Under the pieces are notes generated by a model that was given only the letters and a program-made list of their open reading frames with translations, did not search any database and had not been told where the DNA came from. From positions 3,921,354-3,985,353 of the forward strand of contig OY365818.1 of NCBI GenBank assembly GCA_959347315.1: a stretch of DNA of 64,000 nucleotides, given 5' to 3'. The position numbers and the translations under genes were made by a program. Of this stretch, positions 47,459-59,040 are shown one piece after another (the stretch's first letter is position 1; each line of letters opens with the position of its first letter). Source of the stretch: Bimastos eiseni. Lineage: Eukaryota; Annelida; Clitellata; Crassiclitellata; Lumbricidae.

Positions 47459-47835
47459 AGGGATGAACCAAAATCGGTTCGGAACAGTCTAATTTTCTTG
47501 GTAATCGGCAAAACTCGGACTAACAATAGGTCAAAGTATTAATCTTTTAGATTTTCTGTTTTTAAAAAGAAGTTTTTTATTTACAAACCAACAATTAACC
47601 AAACTAAAAACACAAATACCACTATTGTTAGTACTTACAAGTTACTACTTCATAGTGCCAACTGCTAACTAAGACAAAACTAAATTGTTTATTAAAGTTG
47701 TGCAAACTGCCAATCTAAACATCAAGAGGATGTGACTTTTTACATACTCGAAACTCGGACTCTGCAAGATTCAACTTGTAAAACTCTGTACTAGGACTCT
47801 GCATCCGGCAAGATATTCTTAGTCGGTTCATCTCT
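47459..47835. mobile_element. Putative ~377-bp non-autonomous DNA transposon (MITE)
   Basis: Ends are AGGGATGAACC and its inverted form GGTTCATCTCT, with GTAATG just outside both ends (47450-47455, 47837-47842). Internal AACTCGGACT phrases occur near both ends. There is no coding capacity. The class is uncertain, perhaps hAT-like. Confidence 0.4.
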
Positions 47836-48351
47836 TGTAATGTGGGAGAGATTTGGTAACCTGTCCAAGTGGTGGATGGAGATAATCCCACCCCCACAAA
47901 ACCCCCAGCAGAGAGGGCTAGTTAATTGGTCTAACTGATTCCCCTAATTCTGATGGCTAATTGATTGGCTGATGGTGGTTCTAAATTCTTATCAACTATC
48001 TACAACATTTTGCTAATATACCCATGGCTGGATGCGAAGGGCTAACTATTTAAACTAAAAGACTGTTCCACTTTCTCTTCATGAATTTTAAATGAGGAAA
48101 TCACTGTCACAAACAATCACCATCATAAACAATAACGTGATCATGATAACCATATGATTCCTTTGACAGCCATTTGACTAGATTAATCACTTGAACAATA
48201 ATTGTTCAATTATACCTAATTACCGTGTTGCAACCTTGCAATACCAATGTCATGGTTATACTATACGCCACAACTTGAGTTGAAGAAACTGACTGACTTC
48301 TGGTCTGCCTAAAATCCCAATCGGTGACCAAGAAGCCAAACAAGCCATCCG

Positions 48352-48425
48352 TGCTTAGTGCCAGTCCCAAGCTTAGAGCAAGAAGGAGGATGTCTTTAGT
48401 ACCACACAGTTCGTTAAACTGCTAA
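48352..48425 (+). repeat. Repeat A copy
   Basis: Core AGTGCCAGTCCCAAGCTTAG, end CAGTTCGTTAAACTG. TG and TCTG microsatellites follow at 48463-48715. Confidence 0.7.
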
Positions 48426-49074
48426 AACCCAAATAGGTTCGGACAGTCTTTAGAACACTGGAGATGTGTGTGTGCGTGCGTGTGTGACACATCTCTCTGG
48501 TTCTGTCTGTCTTGGCACTAAACGACTGCCACTATGTATGCGTGTGTATGTGTGCAGGTGTGTGTGTGTGTGTACATATATATAGGTGTGTGTGCATATG
48601 TGTGTAGGTGTGTGCGCGTGTGTGTAGGTGCGCGTGACGTCGTCCCCGCATGCTCGCATCTGTCTGTCTGTCTGCCTCTCTGTCTGTCTGTTTGTCTGTC
48701 TCTCTTCGGACTAGACCACCATAAGAAGTCGATCTCTGAACACAACATCTTACATTATAAACTTGTCCCACGGTACAGCAACGCCGCTCATCTATCTGAC
48801 TCAACCTCCTACATACACTAACCAGACGCACGCAGAGTAACTCCCACACGCACAAGGTATAGATGCACATACGCATAAACGTACATAGACATCCAAACAC
48901 AAAGACACCGTCTAAGTTCTTACTCTGGCTCTGCTCCGATTTCCTACAGTTCTGTTCTGAAGTCATGGATGATTTATTCAACAATAAACCACCTTCTGAA
49001 GCCTCTAGACTCCCATTTCAACGGAAGGACAGCGGAAACCCCCAAACATAAAACCAGAAATCCGAACTCGGCAA

Positions 49075-49140
49075 CTACCTGTACTCTGATAGCGCCAGTG
49101 CAAAGACTGGATAAAGAAGGAGGGAGACGCTAATCATCTA
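49075..49140 (+). repeat. Repeat A copy whose tail seeds a satellite
   Basis: Starts with ACTCTGATAGCGCCAGTGC and breaks off in GGGAGACGCTAATCATCT, which becomes the first unit of the 45-bp array. Confidence 0.8.
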
Positions 49141-49616
49141 ACTGCTCTTTTCTGATTAGTCCATTTGGGAGACGCTAATCATCTAACTGCTCTTTTCTGA
49201 TTAGTCCATTTGGGAGACGCTAATCATCTAACTGCTCTTTTCTGATTAGTCCATTTGGGAGACGCTAATCATCTAACTGCTCTTTTCTGATTAGTCCATT
49301 TGGGAGACGCTAATCATCTAACTGCTCTTTTCTGATTAGTCCATTTGGGAGACGCTAATCATCTAACTGCTCTTTTCTGATTAGTCCATTTGGGAGACGC
49401 TAATCATCTAACTGCTCTTTTCTGATTAGTCCATTTGGGAGACGCTAATCATCTAACTGCTCTTTTCTGATTAGTCCATTTGGGAGACGCTAATCATCTA
49501 ACTGCTCTTTTCTGATTAGTCCATTTGGGAGACGCTAATCATCTAACTGCTCTTTTCTGATTAGTCCATTTGGGAGACGCTAATCATCTAACTGCTCTTT
49601 TCTGATTAGTCCATTT
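49122..49616 (+). repeat. 45-bp satellite, 11 identical copies
   Basis: Exactly 495 bp, each unit starting GGGAGACGCTAATCATC and ending TTAGTCCATTT. I saw no differences between copies. The start of the unit comes from repeat A. Confidence 0.97.
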
Positions 49617-49909
49617 GAATCCCTGTCACATCCTTCATGATCTTCTCCCTCCTCGTAAGGTCACCTCCTACAACATGCGATCGAGGCCACATGACATCCT
49701 GCCTAGTGCTGAAGCCTCTGTAAAAAGATCTTTTATAATGAACATATTAATTATATGACAATGCTTAAAATTTATGCTATTATTTATACCTTTTGTAAGC
49801 TACTGTGCATTAGCTGGTAGTCTAATAAAGAATCTTCTTACATACCTACCTCTGCTATGATGGAGTATCATTAAACACTAACTACTAGTAACTAGCCAAC
49901 CAATTCTGC

Positions 49910-49957
49910 CACAACTCGGAACTCTGACAGTGCCAGTCCCAAGCCTGAATACAGAAG
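49910..49957 (+). repeat. Truncated repeat A copy
   Basis: Begins normally, then stops after AGCCTGAATACAGAAG at the edge of the duplicated exon 2 segment. Confidence 0.7.
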
Positions 49958-50103
49958 ATGACTTATTCACGAACACATACCGGAACATCGACTTCGAACT
50001 CGTTTCCATCGAGCAGCTGAACTTGGCAAAGGTATCCGGTCTTCGAGCGACCATACTTCCGCTTGTTGACGCTAGACTTGTTGTCCGGCTTCTTTGGGTT
50101 GAG
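49958..50103 (-). pseudogene. EPB41: Perfect partial copy of 4.1 exon 2 with its splice donor
   Basis: 146 bp identical by eye to 44090-44235: the 3' 123 bp of exon 2 plus the donor and 23 bp of intron. It has the same orientation as the gene but lies upstream of exon 1, and it lacks the exon's acceptor and first 72 bp. It is flanked by a truncated repeat A and by ATATAGATAATCAGC. Confidence 0.93.
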
Positions 50104-50261
50104 ATATAGATAATCAGCTATATCTTTCGGCCTCGGCTGTGCTACGGCGCTACATAAATTGTCTTATTACTATTAATACAACACTGTCCCGAAAAACTAA
50201 GCAATCCAAGAAAATGAGTTTTTACTCCAGGTACGACCAATAATAACAAGTTATTATCTGC

Positions 50262-50322
50262 CCAAACAGAGCTTTGAACTAACACTTTCAGCTCCACTTA
50301 ACCAGTATGCCAATCAACTCCT
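50262..50322 (-). repeat. Possible tRNA-derived SINE head fragment
   Basis: The minus strand reads TTGATTGGCATACTGGTTAAG and a GTTCAAAGCTC box. Very degenerate. Confidence 0.3.
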
Positions 50323-50476
50323 AGAACGAATACAATCTACATTCGATCACTAGGATAGCTTACTTCTCTTATCTCTAAATTAAACACAGTCTAAACACAA
50401 CAAATGCCCACCCACCAACTCCTCCCCTTCCAAGTCAATCGCCCCACCTACTCCCAAACACCAATCCCTTCCCACT

Positions 50477-50550
50477 TAACTCCAACAGTGCCAGTCCCAA
50501 GCCTGGAGAAAGGAGGAGGGCGACGCTAATGATCTATGCTATCACACAGG
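50477..50550 (+). repeat. Repeat A copy
   Basis: Near-consensus core with GGAGGAGGGCGACGCTAATG. Confidence 0.8.
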
Positions 50551-50949
50551 TTAGGGTTAGAGAGCCCAAGATCGCCAGTGTGCCACATACAGTTTCAGCT
50601 CATACTAGACATTTTATTAGTAAAACATCTAACGACTACATAACCTACCTATTCACCCCCACGAACAACTCAGACTGGCAGGAGACCCATGCTGAACTGG
50701 CATGACCCTAAATCTGCATTCTATTTTTAGTCTGTTTACGGTATTTCGGCAGGCGAAGCAGAACAATAAAAGATACGGTGGCGGTAAAGATAACGACCGA
50801 TAAGAGGAAGAGAACTACTGTGCAGCCGGTGCCTCGTGTAGGCTGCCCCTGGGAAAACTAAATCCCTAAAGCTACACGATCTTACTGTATTTCTTACACG
50901 ATTTCCGATAGTAGGGAAACTTATCGCAGTTTGTATCCCACGGCAGAGC

Positions 50950-51187
50950 GGGTGAAAGCAGTGCCAGTTCCAAGCATGGAGGAAGGACGAGGGCGACGCC
51001 AACGGCCTTTGTAATCACAAGGTGTCGTTAAACTCGAACTACTACTACACTACTGTTTCTGAATGAATTCAACCACTGCATGCACTCTGACAGTGCCAGT
51101 CCCAAGCATGGATGAAGGAGGAGGGCGACGCTAATGATCTTCGTTTCGTTATCAAAGAGTGTCATATGAGCGTCGTTAAACAGAAGC
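50950..51187 (+). repeat. Repeat A, head-to-tail pair
   Basis: Copies at about 50950-51032 and 51070-51187, both ending in GTCGTTAAAC. Confidence 0.8.
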
Positions 51188-51275
51188 TACTACTATTACT
51201 TCCCCCACTATGAAATATGAACGCCACTGTTCATTTGCCCAATCTCCGCATTCTGTCCGTCTATTTCACAGTCTT

Positions 51276-51383
51276 CCTGTGTGTCTCCGTACACCTGTGT
51301 GTCTCCGTACACCTGTGTGTCTCCGTACACCTGTGTGTCTCCGTACACCTGTGTGTCTCCGTACACCTGTGTGTCTGTGTACA
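51276..51383 (+). repeat. 18-bp satellite, six copies
   Basis: Unit CCTGTGTGTCTCCGTACA, the last copy slightly changed. TCTG runs follow to about 51880. Confidence 0.95.
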
Positions 51384-52110
51384 CTTGTCTCTGAGTTGAG
51401 TCTGTCTGTCTCTCCCATCTGTGTCTGTCGGCTCTGTCCACGTCTGGCTATAGGGCGCTGCTAGATATAGCTTAGGCTGTACAGCAAAAGCTAAGAGGAG
51501 TGAGGAGACAGAGTTAAACATTTCTTAACCTCTGTAACCCTGTCTGTTCGTCTATACGAAGGACTGTCAGCTAGGCCATGTGAGCAAATATGGCCAAAGC
51601 CATCAGCGAGGAAGTACTAAACACTTCTTAATCTGTCTCTCTCCTTGTCTGTCTGTCTCTTGTCTGTGTCCAATCCTCTCTAACTTGTGTTCTACATTAA
51701 AATCCAATTATAAGGAAGCCATAAAACGTGGCTGAGGATTAATCAAGACAACGTGTCACATAAATTCGAGAATAATGTTAATAAAACTACAGATGTTTAA
51801 GTCCTTTCGTTCAGTCTGTCCTCGTATGTCTGTCTGTCCTTGTGAGTGTGTGTCTGTATGTCCTTGTGTAGGTCTGGCTGGTTCCTTACATGAAAACCGC
51901 CCAAGCAATACTGATAACTCCAAAAGGTGAGGCATAGATGTGGCAAACATAAACAACTACATCCATAAGTCTATAAATCAGACATTTCATTAGAACCAGA
52001 ATTTAGAATTTATCACTATCATTATTATGATCATATACATTTAATATCTGTAGAAGACTAGCAGATCAGCATTGGAAACTTGACACAGCTGCGAGTGAAG
52101 TTGGTTAGCT

Positions 52111-52301
52111 GCAGTTTAACTACACTGTGTGATGGCGAAAATCATTAGCATAACCCTCTTCCTTTATCCAGGCCTGGGACTGGCACTGCCAGAGTATGAA
52201 CAGCGGCGAAGTTGCTTGAGACGTTTATATTAGTCGTTGTTTTGTTTAACCACACTGTGATAACAAATATCATTAACGTCACCCTCTCCTTTTATCCAGG
52301 T
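52111..52301 (-). repeat. Repeat A, pair (minus), second copy truncated
   Basis: Copies at about 52111-52216 and 52235-52301 with CCTTTATCCAGG. Confidence 0.75.
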
Positions 52302-52424
52302 ATAGCAGAGCTTGCTAGTGAAGTACTCATTCAGGATCTTTACATAGCAAGTGTCTCAAAGAGATTCAAAGCTATACTCTGCATGCTAAGAGCAAAGCAC
52401 TCTAACCTGCCTCACATTATATAT

Positions 52425-52545
52425 ATGTCTATATATATAACATGTGTATATAAAATATATACAAAACACATGTATGCATACATGTATATAAATATATATG
52501 TGTGTATATATATATATATATGTATATATATATGTATATATATAG
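52425..52545. repeat. TA/TATG microsatellite
   Basis: Alternating TATATG runs. The frames here are artefacts. Confidence 0.9.
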
Positions 52546-52842
52546 CACACACACGCAAGTATACAACATATGATATACATAGATATATTAATATTTAAAA
52601 ACTCAGTCAAACATGCTGAAATTAATCAACTGAACCTCTATCAACAATGCTTAACTGATTAATTAATTTTTAAACTTAACAGTAAATATATGCTACCAAT
52701 AACACAACCAAAATTTAAGTAGTTGAGTTATATACAATTGGCTTGGTGTAGCTTGATTTTGTGATAAGACAGTCCTTTATAATTAGACTTTTAAGTAAAG
52801 CCACATGACAATAGACTCCGGTGCACTGTGCGATTCAAATCT

Positions 52843-53150
52843 TCAAAATCAATTCTTATGAATATCTCACCGATTTTCAGACGCGGTCTATTCCGGCCTA
52901 TAAATAACCCTCCTCCTTTATCCAGGCCTGGGGCTGGCACTGCCAGAGTATGAACAGTGGCGAAGTTGCTTGATACGTTAGTATTACTTGCGGTCTCGGT
53001 TTAACCTCACTGTGATAGCAAAGATCATTAACGTCACCCTCCTCTTTTATCCAGGCTTGGAGTTGGGACTGGCACTGCCAGAGAATGAACAGTCAAAATC
53101 AATTCTTATGAATATCTCACCTATTTTCAGACGCGGTCTATTCCAGCCTA
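52843..53150 (-). repeat. Repeat A pair flanked by 58-bp direct repeats
   Basis: 52843-52900 and 53093-53150 are near identical (two differences). Between them lie minus-strand repeat A copies at 52904-52975 and 52999-53092. Confidence 0.85.
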
Positions 53151-54044
53151 CCAGTAAAAAACGTCTAACCGACACTCCGATAGCAGTCCACAGAAGCGAA
53201 TCTTATTAGCCGTTTTAAAATCTTTCAGTTGACATAGGGCCGCTAAACCCACGCAGGCTGCTAGTTTATAATAATACTACAAGTCCAGGTACGAAGCATT
53301 TCGACGACTGAAGTGCCTTCCATCCCAGTATACTCAACAATAGAGTATAGCCGCAGTGGCAAGGCCTACAGCCCATTCATCCGGCAATCACGGCCTATCT
53401 GAGACGAGCCAGGTGTGTAGGTCCACACGCCTGAAGTTCTGAGTAAGTCAGAGACAGCACAGCAAAGGCCGCAACTCAATGCAGAAGAAAATCCACTAGA
53501 CACAGTCATAGACTTCTGGCTAAGCGCAGGCAGTCTTGAATAACAAAGACTGCGTTCAGTGGCTGTATAGGCGTAGGTCAGAACCACTTTGCGGCTGGAT
53601 AAAGCGACTACTCACGGGTAGCAATGAGTTCACCAGAAGCAAACACGTGAATACAAGCATAAGCATGGCTGGTATCCTGTATGGTAGGCCACGAGACTCT
53701 GAACAGCCGCCGAAGACATTCTCGACGCATCCAATAAAACATGGCCAGCACAGCCTTACTAGCTGCATGGCGTAAGCGTACACTCATACAACATCCTAGA
53801 GATGTCATCAGTTCCCGACGAGAGCCAGTTGGCGACGATGGATATGAACAAATTACCTCCATTTCTGTGGTAGAGGGTCCCTACACAGCAAATACCAACT
53901 GACCCTCTGGAAACCTGACTTGTCATCCCACGGACGACTCTTTGGACAATCCCCCTGATTCGACGCACCGCTCGTGAATAGTTCGGTGCCCTGCGCATGG
54001 CCCTCAAGTGGCGCTTTAGAAGTTTGGAGATTACGATTACGAAC
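53151..54044. other. Unique sequence, no recognised gene
   Basis: Higher G+C than its surroundings. Several frames of 70-85 codons occur on both strands without recognisable motifs or linked splice sites. Confidence 0.35.
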
Positions 54045-54123
54045 TATACCACGGACGAGGATCGAACCCGTACACTCCGTGTTATAGTCAGACCGCTCTA
54101 ACCAATCGAGGCCACACGACGCC
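54045..54123 (-). repeat. tRNA-derived SINE head
   Basis: The minus strand reads GATTGGTTAGAGCGGTCTGA and ACGGGTTCGATCCTCGT, good A- and B-box-like segments with a pairing T arm. The acceptor ends do not pair, so I do not call a tRNA gene. Confidence 0.6.
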
Positions 54124-54420
54124 AACTAGTAGCACTCATTTATCCAGCCGCGTAGTGATACAACCAGCAGTATTCACAGCTACCAGATGCCCCTGTTAGT
54201 ACGATACATTTAGCCGCTGATGTTGTCCGAGCTAACCTTCACAGGGTTCTGCAGTACGCGGGTCTCATTGGTTCATATTTCTGCATACACGAATCTATTC
54301 ACCTCTAAAAAACTCAAGCGCTTGCAATGCCACGTAAACCTTCACATAATATACCTTACGAACGACTCTCAAAGTCGTGTTCGTACGCTTCAAGATTCTT
54401 ACGGACATTTTATAGTATAC

Positions 54421-54586
54421 TAGCTGAAGTACCCGGCTTCGCTCGGGCAGTCCTTACAATTCTTAAATGCGTTGAACACCGCTTCCCCACGCTCGCCTAT
54501 AAAGAGGCATTTACAAAATGTGCATAGGCCTCTGACTGGCTACTTTTTGGCAGGTATTTGCACATATTGTAAACGTCTCTTTATAG
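54421..54586 (+). mobile_element. Possible Penelope-like element end with a hairpin
   Basis: TAGCTGAAGTACCCGGCTTC followed by GCTCGGGC resembles terminal sequence often seen with Penelope-like elements. An inverted pair (54497-54525 with 54559-54586) follows. No coding region of such an element is present. Confidence 0.3.
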
Positions 54587-54732
54587 GGGCGCATGGGTAA
54601 GGGGCAACATTATGGGATTGTGAACCCCATGTTTTTTCTTGGCTGTCAAGAAGTATTCGTGCAAAATTTGGGAGCAATCGGCAGAGTTGATCTGTGGAAG
54701 ATAGATAGCCGATCGCGGTAGAAGTACCATAT

Positions 54733-54850
54733 ACCAGAGGCGGCGATCTCGTTTGAGAGGTGGAAGGGGACACCCAATGAGATGGGCAAGAAATGTGGGG
54801 GGGAGACAAACGTATGACGTGTACAAAGGTGGGGAACTTGTCCCCCTCGA
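54733..54850 (+). repeat. Inverted repeat partner of 58765-58905
   Basis: GGCGGCGATCTCGTTTGAGA, then CACCCAATGAGA and AAGAAATGTGG. The reverse complement lies about 4 kb away. Confidence 0.8.
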
Positions 54851-55209
54851 CATCCCCTCTGCGTAGGTCACATAATTTTTATGCATTCTGCAGGGAGAAG
54901 TGAGGGAGAGTGACCTGAGGAGGAGCGCAGTTGATGAAAGACATTTATCGATTGAACTACCTCTAATAGAGCCGATTATTCGGAAAATCAACCATGTATT
55001 ACTGGCAGCTGGACCCAGCGACGTCCAGCTGTGATGAGCGAAACTGCTGAAATTGATGCATTTGCCTCTTGCACAATAATCGCAGCAAAAAAGGAGTAAA
55101 AATATCAAATATCTAAATAGTCTGCTACATAATTGGCATCTGCTATTTCAATTATCTCCTACATGTGGTATTGGCATAATCGACAAAAAATTCTGTCAGT
55201 ACAGTTCTC

Positions 55210-55385
55210 GTAAATCATCTACAGTTCTAGTATATCATCATGCCCTCTCTGTTGTGGGCCCTACCACTTGGAATGGGCTTCCTCTGGACTTCTGGCTTTT
55301 GATCTCCTCATCTTCTTTCTAGTCTTCTCTTAAATCTGTCCTCTTTGACCGGGGTTGGACTGGGAGCCCTTCTGAGTAGATTTCT
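55210..55385 (+). pseudogene. LINE C-terminal fragment (CR1/L2/RTE-type end)
   Basis: Reads HALSVVGPTTWNGLPLDF, a stop at 55319-55321, then SSLKSVLFDRGW. The pattern S-V-P--WN-LP--- followed by FKS-LK--LF is the usual C-terminus of LINE reverse-transcriptase proteins. Confidence 0.65.
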
Positions 55386-56059
55386 GGAACAGGTGCAATA
55401 TCAAGCTTCATTGATTAATTGATTGGATCATGATCAATTGGTTGAGTGCTCACTTTGTAACATGGAGAGTACGGATTTTACAACTTTCAATCAATACTTT
55501 ATCATCAGAAAGTGGTGCTTAACAAATCATAATAATGATAATAATAATATTTAACAACAATAACACTAAGTGAGACGACTTTCAAGGATCATCCTCAAGA
55601 CAACAGGTTACGTTAATCCAGAACTGAGAAAGAAATTACAACTCATGCAACAACATACAGACAGACAACAGCAATCACGACAACTCAAGCAACGACATAA
55701 AAGCCAGACAACAGCACTCAATGAACCAAATAGTCGTTGTTGCTCTGATATACCCACACGCATTGTCATAATCATATGCATAGCACCAATAAAACTGAGA
55801 TGCTTTCAATATTAACAAAACTAAGTTTACACGTCTGTTCAGTTTAACGTCAAACATATTGTAGGTCTTTTTCACCCAAACTAAATTTAAAATGTAGCCT
55901 TCAAACTTGTCTACCTTCTGGAATATAAATTTGTAAACCGCGCAAGGACTATGAAGGACGACAGAGAGCCAACAAGGGTGAGTCACTTGAGAAAATTGAC
56001 TGCGGTCTGAGTGTCATTCGTCAATGACAGCTTATACAAACGATTCTGCACTACTTGCC

Positions 56060-56300
56060 CACTGCTTTCCGAATCAGAAAGAGATAATACATGGAACACT
56101 ACCAGGAAAAAGAGCAAGGGGAAGACTAGGAAAAAGAGCAAGAGGTTAGATTAATGATGAGATGGATTGATAACATGAAGTCATGGGTTTGTTGACAATA
56201 ATTAAATATACTATAAGAGGAAATGAAAGACTGAAGGAGACGGGGTAGACTCGTTAATGGTGCAACGGACCATTGGAGCGAGGATGGTTAAAGACAAGCA
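56060..56300 (+). pseudogene. LINE C-terminal fragment (RTE/Jockey-like end)
   Basis: One frame reads HGTLPGKRARGRLGKRARG and, after stops, MRWIDNMKSW. Another reads RRRGRLVNGATDHWSEDG with a stop. These match the end of LINE proteins (PGKR-RGRP---W-DNI--W ... LV-GATDH-S-DG). Multiple stops and shifts. Confidence 0.65.
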
Positions 56301-58597
56301 GGACAAACGTGATTAATTAGAATGCTGTACTTTTATAAGTATTGTTCACCAGAGTGCAGATATGCAGTTAGTTACATAAACATTATACTTACTTACTTAA
56401 ATGACATTCCGATTTATTCAGAAGTGGACATAGACAAATGATGGAATAGGATGCAGAGACACATCCATTTATTCCAGATGGAATCATATTGGAACTGACA
56501 AGACCAAGGTCCTCCACTCCAAAAACAACCACACCGACTGGAGATCATTGTACCAAAACGGCTAGTGTCCATAGGTTACCGAGGACGATGATTCATCTTA
56601 TATGGAGTCATTGGTATAAAGTCCATTCGGTCGCACACTCCAGACCGTATGCATGCAGCGTCATGCAGCGTATGCATGGTGGAAAGGTCATGTGACAAGA
56701 GAGAGGCCTAGGAACAAATGAGGATGTAAGAAAATGAAGTTGCAAACATACCATAACCAGGGCTGCCTCAGGGCATGACTAATAACCCTACTCTTCATCT
56801 AAATTAAACAACTCTAAATATTAAAAAAGAGAATTGGGTGCTTTAAAAATCCCAATGCAGACGTAGAAATGAGAGTTCTTTATCACATTTAGCATTGCAT
56901 CATGCTTAACTGACAATGTTATTGAAACTACAAATGCAATGTAAGTTAAAAAGTATTTATATAGCACCTTTCGTGCAAAACAAACATTCACATTTTTGCG
57001 ATCGAAAAGTGACCCAGACATGTTTAATTTATGCAAGCCTCATCAGTCTATGCAAATTTATTAGTTTCATGTATGGTAAATAGTGCAAATGTATCAACGA
57101 TGATTCATGGAGGGATTATGTTAAATTTGATGATGCAATAAAATAAGCAGGTGACATTTTGTTAGAATAAAGAAATATAATTCAATTATAATTCTAAAAT
57201 TGCTTCTCAAATGCCAATTTATTCTCACTAGCCACATTTTACATCGCGATACGGGAAGATGATATATCAAATTATGCACTATGAAATGCAATGTTACTTA
57301 GTCAATTACCAGGCAACAAACATTCCAACAATTCTTTTCTTTTAGTTCTCAAACTTCCTTTCAATTTCGAAACTTGTGCAAGTTTTATACACCTTACAAG
57401 TTCACATAAATTGACAAAACATCATACAGCATGTATAAACTTTATGTAATGTCTCGATTATAGATATATTTACAAGAGCATAACCTCTTGGACTCATCTC
57501 GCCACAAAGAAACAAGCATACAAGAGAAATGGTGGTCTACAGATAACATAGGAGCAGCATATCTGCCCTCTGGAGAGCAATACAAATAAAAGTACAGCAT
57601 TCCAACAACTCGCATAGCGCCCTAGTTGGTACTTTAACCAAAGTCGATACCACTAATGAAATAACCTCGGCAGGCGCTCCCCTACTCCACTGTTTCACCC
57701 CTCACCACGTTGAGGTGTGGGTAGGATTTGGATGGAATTCAAATACCCAACCGTAAGTTAGATGACTATTCATCTATTTATAAAGTTGATCAAAGTTCTG
57801 CTACACACCCAGTGTTTGTACAAGGGTATTAACCACAATTGGATTCTCCAGCGTTTGGGAATAACCATCTAATTCTTTAATACGCGTCCACACAAAATGC
57901 AACAAACCCAGAGCGAAATTTAACAAAAAAACGAAAGCGCAAGAATAATGCTGCTCGCCATAATTTGGGCTCCATGTAGAAATATTCAGGTCACTTCAGA
58001 CGCCGAAATTTGCACCAGACGGGTGTTGGCTAGCATGGACAAAAAACTAAAATACGTCAGCCGCTTACGGCACGCGCTGCGTCTTACGAAGCAGTTTCAT
58101 GAGTAAAAAACAAATCCACGTGAAACAAAACACAACAATTAAGTAGTTACCTGTCGCTCGAGTAAAATAACAGGGATCACAGAACTTTTGCAGGAATTGA
58201 TCAAAACGTCACTCCACCCAGTAACTCTCTCTGTCTCTCACCTGTCATATACAACGACCTCGGTCAAAGCGGAAGCATAGATGCACACGCAAAGAACTAA
58301 AACCAATGACTCATAATCAAGAACACTGATTTCACGGCGATTTGCTCGTAATAAAGTCAAATGAATTTCATTGAAAGCAATTCTAGTTGATTTAGATAGC
58401 CTATATTCGGCTACGCGAATCTAGACCGAGTTAGTCAAACTAAATCAGCAGTTCGAGATAGCATCACAAACCTGAGTTTACATCTAAACAAACATTTGTT
58501 TGATAGACTATCAATTGACGAAGCGTCTGTAAATACGTTGGATCACACGTAGGCCTACGACGTGTACCGCTTTCAGATTCTGTAGACAATTCACTGA
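56301..58597. other. No gene placed; AT-rich with a tail fragment
   Basis: A TATTTATATAGCACCTTTCG tail fragment at 56950. A minus-strand GT donor after CTCGAGCGACAG (58152-58163) could end a 5' non-coding exon of 4.1, but nothing confirms it. Confidence 0.25.
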
Positions 58598-58656
58598 CCG
58601 TACTCTGGTAGCGCTTGTCTCAAGTCTGGAAAAGTCACCCACTTCGGGTGACGCTA
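58593..58656 (+). repeat. Divergent repeat A copy
   Basis: TACTCTGGTAGCGCTTGTC then TCAAGTCTGGA, and a truncated end. Confidence 0.55.
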
Positions 58657-58764
58657 CATCTATTTGATACTAGTAAATTTTTGCAACAGAAAGCTTCGTG
58701 GTTAGAACTGAACAACATTGCTTACTGATCAACATTGAACATTGTTTTTCAATCGATGTCAGTA

Positions 58765-58905
58765 GCTGGGGCGGCGATCGGGGGGCGAGGAGACACGTCC
58801 CCTACCTTTCACAGAGACGGGACACGTTATACGTTTGTCCCTCCACATTTCTTACCCGTCTCATTGGGTGCCCCTTCCCCACCTCTCAAACGAGATCGCC
58901 GCCTC
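58765..58905 (-). repeat. Inverted repeat partner of 54733-54850
   Basis: Contains TCTCAAACGAGATCGCCGCC. A partial third piece (GACGGGACACGTTATACG) recurs at 59012-59040. Confidence 0.8.
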
Positions 58906-59040
58906 TGATTAGAGGCCTGTCACGCCATAAAGAATTCGTTACCTTATGATTGGATGTAGTGATTGGGGGGGAGGGAGGCGAGGAGACAAGTTCCCCACCT
59001 TTCACAGAGACGGGACACGTTATACGTTTACGTTATACGT

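Noticed and set aside
49122..49616. CRISPR-like array
   Set aside because: The 45-bp units are contiguous with no spacers, in a eukaryotic genome; it is a satellite.
54045..54123. Functional tRNA gene
   Set aside because: A and B boxes and a T arm are visible, but the acceptor stem does not pair; better explained as a SINE head.
58152..58200. 5' non-coding exon of the 4.1 gene
   Set aside because: A minus-strand donor follows CTCGAGCGACAG, but nothing links it to exon 1; left unplaced.
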